Origin: JBGVSA01 sp041807905
GTDB lineage: Bacteria > Pseudomonadota > Gammaproteobacteria > Burkholderiales > Rhodocyclaceae
Assembly (NCBI RefSeq): GCF_041807905.1
Contig: NZ_JBGVSA010000016.1
Coordinates: 42,713 to 106,712 of the forward strand
Direction: 5' to 3'
DNA length: 64,000 nt
Position 1 is the stretch's first letter; every line of letters starts with the position of its first letter. The translations under genes were made by a program, and so were the position numbers. Positions 59,014 through 64,000 of the stretch are shown piece by piece. The notes beneath the pieces are model-generated. The model was given only the letters and a program-made list of their open reading frames with translations, did not search any database and was not told the DNA's origin.

Positions 59014-61503
59014 TCAGGCCGCAGCGCGCAGCCCTTCGACCACCGTCTTGCGCAACAGGCCGCGTACCCCCAGCCAGCCCGCAATGGTCACCGCCAGCGC
59101 GGACAGCAAACCGGCCCCCAGCAGTCCCGCAAGCGCCGGCTGGTACTTGAGATCGAAGACAAAAGTCGACAGCGAATATCCGATGCCCAGCGCGGCCGCG
59201 ATCGCCAATAGCGCAGCCAGCAATCCCAGAACCGCGAACTCGGCCAGCATTGCGGCGCGCAACTGGGTACGCCGGGCCCCGAGCGAGCGCAACACCGAGA
59301 GCTCATACATCCGCTCGTCATGCGTGGCCTGTAGCGCCGACAACAGCACCACGATGCCGGCCACCAGTGCGAATGCCAGCACGAATTGCACCACACTGAT
59401 CAGCTTGTCCGTCAACGACACGACCTGCGAGATCACCTGTCCCACGTCGATGACGGACAGGTTCGGGAACGAACCGACCAGTTGGGCGATGAAAGTCGAT
59501 TTTCCGTCGGGCAGACGGAAGCTCGTGATGTAACTGGCGGGGTAGTCATCCAGCAGTCCAGGCGCGGCGGTGAAGAAGAAGTTAACGCGCATCGAATCCC
59601 AATCGAGCTTGCGAATGCTGGATATCTTGCCCGTCACGCGCTGGCCGCCAATGTCGAACACCACCTCGTCTCCCAATTTGATGCCGAGGCGCGTGCCGAT
59701 CCCTTCTTCCATCGAAAACTCCGGCACGTGCGCGTCACCGTGCCAGCGCCCGGCGACCACGCGATTGCCGTCCTGCAAGGTGCTCGCCCACGACAGATTG
59801 AACTCGCGCTCGGCAAGCCGCTGCGTGCGGTCCTCCTCGTAGTCCCCGCCCTTGACCGGACGATCGTTGATCGACACCAGGCGACCGCGGATCATCGGAA
59901 GCAGATCGGGCGCCGGCAAGCCATTGTCGGTGAACAGTTTGCGCACCTGGGGGCGCTGTTCAGGCTGGATGTTCATGACGAACTGGTTGGGAGCATCCGG
60001 CGACTGATTGCGCCGCCAGCTATTGAGCAGATCCTGCGTTACCAGCGTCAGCAACAGCACGGCGGTCAGGCCCAGGGCGAGCGCCACCGACTGCACGACG
60101 CTCCCTCCCAGGCGCCGATGCAGAGCCGCGAGCCCGTAGCGCAGCCCCCAGCCGCCGGAAACGCTGCGCACTCTCGCGAACAGGGACAACACGATCCAAC
60201 CCGCGACGGCAAAGACGACGCACGCCGCCGCGAAACCGCCGACCACGTAGAGGCCGAGGCGGATGTCTTGCGCCACCCACAGCATCAGTCCGGCTAGCGC
60301 GAGCGCGCCCACGACCCACGCGCCGAGCGAGCTCGCCTCGAGCGCGTCCCACTCACGGCGCAGCACGCGGATGGGCGGCACGCGCGTCAACCGGAGCAAC
60401 TGAGGCACGATGAAGCCCGCCACCAGCACGAGACTCGTCAGCATGCCGTGCACCGCCGGCACCGGCCCGGGAAGCGGCAACTCGGCGGACACCAGCGAGG
60501 ACGCAACCTTCGCCAGTCCGGCCTGCAACGCGAAGCCAACTATGCAACCCAACGCGCCCACGACCAGCCCGAAGCAAACGAATTCCACCAGATACACACC
60601 GATAAGTTGACGCCGGCTCGCGCCGAAACAGCGCATGACGGCGCACCCATCCAGATGTCGCTGCAGATAGCGGCGCGACGACAGGCCGATGGCCACCGCC
60701 GCCAGCACGACGGCCAGCATCGCTGCGAGCCGCAGAAAGCGATGCGCACGATCCAGTCCGTTGCGTACCTCGGGGCGTGCGTTGTCGATGCTCTCGATGC
60801 GTTCCCCGCGCTCAAGCCGGGGCGCCAGCCAGGTTTGCAGCGCGTCGATCTCACGCTTGTCTCCCGCGAACTGGAGCCGATAGCGCACGCGGCTGCCTTC
60901 CTGGATCAAGCCGGTGCCGTCGAGGTCGGCGGCATTGATGATGATGCGGGGGATGAAGCTGAAGAAATTCGTGCCGCGATCGGATTCAAAGGTAACCAGC
61001 GCTCCGACACGGAAATGGCTGTTGCCGAGCTGGACCGAATCCCCCGGCTTAACCCCGAGGCCGCTGACCAGGCGCTCTTCCAGCCAGGCCTCGCCACGCG
61101 CCGGAATGCGTCCGGCCTCGCCCCCCGGCGCCCCCATGGCCGGCGCCACCTGAAGGCTGCCGCGCAGCGGATAGCCCAGGTCGACTGTTTTCACCGCGGC
61201 CAATTGGGCCACGTCGTCCGTGCTGACCATGCTGTTGAAGAGTCTTGTCTCCGTCACCCGCACACCGAGGCGGTGCGCTTCATCGGATAACGCCATCGGC
61301 AAGGGATGGTCGGCCGTCACGAGCAGATCGCCCCCCAACAACTGGTTGGCATCGCGATTGAGCCCGAGGCGAAGGCTGTCGGTAAGAAAGCCGACGCTCG
61401 TCAGGCAGGTGACAGCGATCAGGAGCGCCACTGCAAGCAGTGTCAGCTCGCCTGCGCGCAAATCGCGCAGCAGGGACGTCCAGGCAAGTCGGAGGGTGTG
61501 CAT
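59014..61503 (-). CDS. FtsX/MacB-type ABC export permease
   Basis: An 829-residue inner-membrane permease with a duplicated FtsX plan: a first helix near 20-40, a large periplasmic domain, three helices near 265-360 (LAAMLAVVLAAVAIGLS; VEFVCFGLVVGALGCIVGFALQA), further helices near 390-440 and 470-490, then another large domain and three terminal helices (VVQFVLAFALVAGIVVLLSALQATHDERMYELSVLRSLGARRTQLR near 710). It resembles YbbP-type exporters that pull lipids or lipoproteins from the membrane. The usual ATPase partner (YbbA-like) is not adjacent. Confidence 0.87.
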   Translation of the reverse strand: MHTLRLAWTSLLRDLRAGELTLLAVALLIAVTCLTSVGFLTDSLRLGLNRDANQLLGGDLLVTADHPLPMALSDEAHRLGVRVTETRLFNSMVSTDDVAQLAAVKTVDLGYPLRGSLQVAPAMGAPGGEAGRIPARGEAWLEERLVSGLGVKPGDSVQLGNSHFRVGALVTFESDRGTNFFSFIPRIIINAADLDGTGLIQEGSRVRYRLQFAGDKREIDALQTWLAPRLERGERIESIDNARPEVRNGLDRAHRFLRLAAMLAVVLAAVAIGLSSRRYLQRHLDGCAVMRCFGASRRQLIGVYLVEFVCFGLVVGALGCIVGFALQAGLAKVASSLVSAELPLPGPVPAVHGMLTSLVLVAGFIVPQLLRLTRVPPIRVLRREWDALEASSLGAWVVGALALAGLMLWVAQDIRLGLYVVGGFAAACVVFAVAGWIVLSLFARVRSVSGGWGLRYGLAALHRRLGGSVVQSVALALGLTAVLLLTLVTQDLLNSWRRNQSPDAPNQFVMNIQPEQRPQVRKLFTDNGLPAPDLLPMIRGRLVSINDRPVKGGDYEEDRTQRLAEREFNLSWASTLQDGNRVVAGRWHGDAHVPEFSMEEGIGTRLGIKLGDEVVFDIGGQRVTGKISSIRKLDWDSMRVNFFFTAAPGLLDDYPASYITSFRLPDGKSTFIAQLVGSFPNLSVIDVGQVISQVVSLTDKLISVVQFVLAFALVAGIVVLLSALQATHDERMYELSVLRSLGARRTQLRAAMLAEFAVLGLLAALLAIAAALGIGYSLSTFVFDLKYQPALAGLLGAGLLSALAVTIAGWLGVRGLLRKTVVEGLRAAA

Positions 61504-61607
61504 TCGGTCGGCGGAAAGAGGATGCTCGGTTGGAGGTTCGGCGGCCGCGATGCTGCACGGATGGCGGATCGCGGTGCTTCGTCAGAGTGCCGATCGCCGC
61601 CGGGAGT

Positions 61608-62309
61608 TCATTGCGCGAGGCGGAACAGACTGGTGTAGACGTGGCGCAGGTGAGCGCGCATCTTGTCGCGCGCCAGCGTCGGGTCGCGCTCGCGGATCGC
61701 CTCGAAGATTTCGCGATGCTCCTGCGCCAGATCGGGCGCGAGACCATGTTCGGTGTAGTGGTCTTCGAAGCGCTTGTACATCGGGCTGTAGCGCTTGTTC
61801 CAGAGCTGCGTGAGCACATCCAACAACACCGGATTGCCGGTCATCTCGGCTATCAGCAGGTGGAAGCTGCGGTCGAGCTGATGGAATTCGAGATTGTCGG
61901 TATCCATCTGCTCCATCGTCGCGATGATGTCGCGCATCTTGTCGATCTGCGATGGCGTAGCGGTCTTGGCGGCCAGTCCGCAGAGTTCGCCTTCCAGGAA
62001 TTCGCGCGCCTTGAGCAGATCGGCCACCCCACCTTCTTCAATGGCCGCGTTGGCGGCTGCCGTCTCCGGCAGATTGGTCCGTACGAACACCCCATTGCCC
62101 GTACGGATTTCAACCCATCCCAGCATTTCGAGCGCGATCAGCGCCTCGCGCACCGACGACCTGCTCACGCCGAGCTTCTTCGACAGATCGCGCTCGGATG
62201 GCAGCGCCGTTCCGGGCGGAAACTGCCCATCGCGGATGAAATCGATGAGTACGCCGGATATCTGGCGGTACAGGCGTTCCACCTTCAGGGTGGGTAGATC
62301 GATGTCCAT
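61608..62309 (-). CDS. GntR/FadR-family regulator
   Basis: A 233-residue regulator. Winged helix-turn-helix: YRQISGVLIDFIRDGQFPPGTALPSERDLSKKLGVSRSSVREALIALEMLGWVEIRTGNGVFV at residues 14-76. The C-terminal FCD domain (about 95-220) contains the metal/ligand-type LDRSFHLLIAEMTGNPVLLDVL and HREIFEAIRERD helices. It is divergent from the dctQM genes, with two FadR-type dyads between, so it should repress them in the absence of a carboxylate ligand such as a sugar acid. Confidence 0.9.
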   Translation of the reverse strand: MDIDLPTLKVERLYRQISGVLIDFIRDGQFPPGTALPSERDLSKKLGVSRSSVREALIALEMLGWVEIRTGNGVFVRTNLPETAAANAAIEEGGVADLLKAREFLEGELCGLAAKTATPSQIDKMRDIIATMEQMDTDNLEFHQLDRSFHLLIAEMTGNPVLLDVLTQLWNKRYSPMYKRFEDHYTEHGLAPDLAQEHREIFEAIRERDPTLARDKMRAHLRHVYTSLFRLAQ

Positions 62310-62348
62310 TTATTGGTTCCAGACGTTCAGTCAGCGCTGAGTGTATCA

Positions 62349-62363
62349 GGCGGCCTGACCGCC
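62349..62363. promoter_or_regulatory. GntR operator candidate, gntR-proximal
   Basis: GGCGGCCTGACCGCC is centred at 62356. It agrees with the TRAP-proximal box at 10 of 13 positions and is a perfect dyad over its outer five bases. It lies 47 bases before the regulator start, suiting autoregulation. Confidence 0.5.
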
Positions 62364-62411
62364 ATACCGTTCTTGACGTGACGCAATAGGCATCGCGCGG
62401 GCTCAATTCCC

Positions 62412-62439
62412 TGGGGTTAACCCCACTGTTGCGTAACAG
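62412..62439. promoter_or_regulatory. Tandem palindromes between gntR and dctQ
   Basis: Two abutting dyads: TGGGGTTAACCCCA (perfect, 62412-62425) and CTGTT-GCGT-AACAG (62426-62439). They are unlike the FadR-type boxes, so a second regulator may act here. Confidence 0.4.
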
Positions 62440-62465
62440 GCTTGTCGGAAAAGATTCGGTCCAAC

Positions 62466-62490
62466 GGTCTAGTGGTCTGACCACCGAACC
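62466..62490. promoter_or_regulatory. FadR-type GntR operator, TRAP-proximal
   Basis: The core GTGGTC-T-GACCAC (62472-62484) is a perfect dyad and contains the TGGTNNNACCA class motif. Outer GGT/ACC triplets at 62466-62468 and 62488-62490 extend the symmetry. It lies about 70 bases upstream of the dctQ start. Confidence 0.65.
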
Positions 62491-62553
62491 AAGAAATGGA
62501 TTCGGCCCATGAGTCAGCCGCCGGGAAAGGCCGGGTTCGCGATGGAGACAACG

Positions 62554-63054
62554 ATGATCTTGCAGAAGTTGAATCGAGGGCTCGAATGGCTGCTCATAGC
62601 CATGCTGGCGCTCATGGTTGTAATGGTGTTCGGCAACGTAGTGCTGCGCTACGTATTCAACTCGAGCATCTTGAGTTCGGAAGAGGTCTCGCGCTTTCTC
62701 TTCGTCTGGGTCGTGTTCGTCGGCTCCGTGCTGGCCCTGCGCGACAACGCCCACCTGGGTGTCCATATGATCACCGAACGCCTGCCGATGAAAGCGCAGC
62801 GCATCTGCAAGTTCGTCGGCGATCTCATGACCTTCCTGTGCTGCCTGATGATGATCTGGGGCACGTGGGAGCTGTGTGCACTCAACTTCCACAACGCCGC
62901 CCCCATCACCGGCCTTCCCTACGGATACGTCTACATCGCCGGCATCGTGGGCGGCATTGGGATGGGTTTGCTCCTGTTGCGTTCGATGTATCGCATGGCA
63001 ACGGGCAAGATGACCGACGCTGAACTGTCTTCGAACTTCGAAGACGTGCTCTGA
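62554..63054 (+). CDS. dctQ: TRAP transporter small membrane subunit DctQ
   Basis: A 166-residue inner-membrane protein with four helices (about 10-30, 50-66, 90-110, 125-145). DctQ pattern: NRGLEWLLIAMLALMVVMVFGNVVLRY at the N-terminus, SRFLFVWVVFVGSVLALRDNAHLGV near 46-70. I chose ATG at 62554 since GGAGA lies at a good distance; ATG at 62509 or 62542 would give longer forms. It precedes dctM by 21 bases. Confidence 0.87.
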   Translation: MILQKLNRGLEWLLIAMLALMVVMVFGNVVLRYVFNSSILSSEEVSRFLFVWVVFVGSVLALRDNAHLGVHMITERLPMKAQRICKFVGDLMTFLCCLMMIWGTWELCALNFHNAAPITGLPYGYVYIAGIVGGIGMGLLLLRSMYRMATGKMTDAELSSNFEDVL

Positions 63055-63075
63055 CACTGCGAGGAACACAACATC

Positions 63076-64000
63076 ATGACCATTGCAGTGTTCGTATTCG
63101 CCCTTTGCGGCGCCATGGCAATCGGTGTGCCGGTGGCCTTCGCCCTGCTGATCTGCGGCGTCGCGTTGATGATTCACGAAAACGCGTTCGACGCGCAGAT
63201 CCTTGCGCAGAACCTCCTGTCCGGCGCCGACAACTTCCCGCTGATGGCAATCCCGTTCTTCATGCTCGCTGGCGAGATCATGAACAAGGGCGGCTTGTCA
63301 GCGCAGATCGTCAAGGTCGCCGAAGCGCTCGTCGGCCATGTGCGCGGCGGCCTCGGCTACGTCGCCATCGTGGCCGCGCTTGTGCTGGCAGCCATTTCCG
63401 GCTCTGCTGCGGCGGATGCCGCCGCACTGGCGGCTGTCGTCATCCCGCTCATGCGCAATGCTGGCTACAACGTGCCGCGCTCGGCCGGTCTGATCGCGGG
63501 CGCCGGCTGTATCGCGCCGATCCTGCCGCCCGCCATGCCGCTGGTGCTGTTCGGCGTCGCCGCTCAACTGTCGGTCACCAAGCTGTTCTTCACCGGCGTC
63601 TTCCCCGGCATGTTGATGGCGGCATCCCTGGTCATCACCTGGTACCTGACCGCCCGCAAGGACTTCAAGGGCCGCCCCACCGCCAAGTTCGAAGCTCGCG
63701 TGCTGCTGCGCGCCCTGCGCGAAGCCGGCTGGGCGCTGGTGCTGCCCGTGATCATCATCGGCGGCATGAAGACCGGCGCCTTCACGCCGACCGAGGCAGC
63801 CGTGGTCGCTGCGGTGTATTCGCTGCTGGTGAGCGTGTTCGTCTACAAGGGTCTGAAGATCTCCGATCTGCCGCCGATCTTCCTGGCCGCTGCCAAGACC
63901 GCCGCCACCATCATGCTGATCGTCGCCGCTTCGATGGTGAGCGCATGGCTGATCACACTGGCGGACATCCCCGGGCAGGTCATCGAGATCATGCAGCCGT
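63076..64000 (+). CDS. dctM: TRAP transporter large membrane subunit DctM, cut at the window edge
   Basis: About 308 codons are visible of a protein usually near 425 residues. DctM motifs: GVPVAFALLICGVALM near 16-32, FPLMAIPFFMLAGEIMNKGGLS near 54-75, AISGSAAADAAALAAVVIPLM near 113-133, GYNVPRSAGLIAGAGCIAPILPPAMPLVLFG. It forms the sodium-driven import path with DctQ; the periplasmic DctP must lie beyond the window. The divergent GntR regulator suggests a sugar acid or dicarboxylate as substrate. Confidence 0.95.
   Translation, partial: MTIAVFVFALCGAMAIGVPVAFALLICGVALMIHENAFDAQILAQNLLSGADNFPLMAIPFFMLAGEIMNKGGLSAQIVKVAEALVGHVRGGLGYVAIVAALVLAAISGSAAADAAALAAVVIPLMRNAGYNVPRSAGLIAGAGCIAPILPPAMPLVLFGVAAQLSVTKLFFTGVFPGMLMAASLVITWYLTARKDFKGRPTAKFEARVLLRALREAGWALVLPVIIIGGMKTGAFTPTEAAVVAAVYSLLVSVFVYKGLKISDLPPIFLAAAKTAATIMLIVAASMVSAWLITLADIPGQVIEIMQP

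Overview
The window looks like chromosome of a free-living betaproteobacterium, most likely Burkholderiales. This rests on high GC content, the order thrS-infC-rpmI-rplT-pheS-pheT-ihfA-merR, several Bug/TctC and NitT/TauT-type importers, a phasin gene (polyhydroxyalkanoate storage), kdsD-kdsC-lptC-lptA, and SsuC/SsuE-type sulfur genes. I see no insertion sequence, prophage, CRISPR array or rRNA. One tRNA gene is present. The first and last genes are cut by the window edges.

Layout. 1-2.6 kb: two-component system and a small thioredoxin. 2.6-11 kb: a probable organosulfur or amine utilisation block, with two SsuC-like permeases, two paralogous sulfonate-type binding proteins, a class-C flavin monooxygenase, an SsuE-type FMN reductase and an amidohydrolase. 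Three matches to the sigma-54 promoter consensus lie in its divergent intergenic regions. 11-16 kb: TctD/TctE-like two-component system divergent from a complete NitT/TauT ABC importer. 16.5-18 kb: secreted pectate lyase with a polyserine linker. 18-22 kb: serA, a GntP permease and a patatin. 22-28 kb: a tightly coupled run iclR, HMG-CoA-lyase-like, CaiB-like CoA-transferase, tctC, tctB, tctA. 28-31.5 kb: lysP-like permease, a 53-residue UVR-motif protein and a HAD phosphatase. 31.6-34.9 kb: a large GGDEF-EAL protein. 35-36 kb: a lipoprotein with another polyserine linker. 36-41.6 kb: acyl-CoA dehydrogenase, a CbiM-like membrane protein with a small partner, etfA/etfB and a TetR regulator. 41.6-49.4 kb: translation genes, with an ATC-initiated infC and a heavily self-complementary segment before pheS, ending at tRNA-Val. 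49.5-53.7 kb: two glycine-rich stress-type membrane proteins around an RbgA-like GTPase, then a Kef-type antiporter. 53.8-56.5 kb: Kdo and LPS-transport genes without the usual lptB-rpoN continuation. 56.8 kb: phasin with a promoter and a PhaR-like site. 57.5-61.5 kb: CinA-like protein, EI24/CysZ-like protein and an FtsX-type permease. 61.6-64 kb: GntR regulator divergent from TRAP genes dctQ-dctM.

How the parts work together. Most accessory operons follow one plan: uptake system, catabolic enzymes and a local regulator with a dyad operator nearby. The sigma-54-like promoters join the monooxygenase, amidohydrolase and transporter genes into one probable nutrient-scavenging regulon. EtfAB would take electrons from the acyl-CoA dehydrogenase. 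Functions given here come from reading sequence motifs and gene order only; no database search was run.
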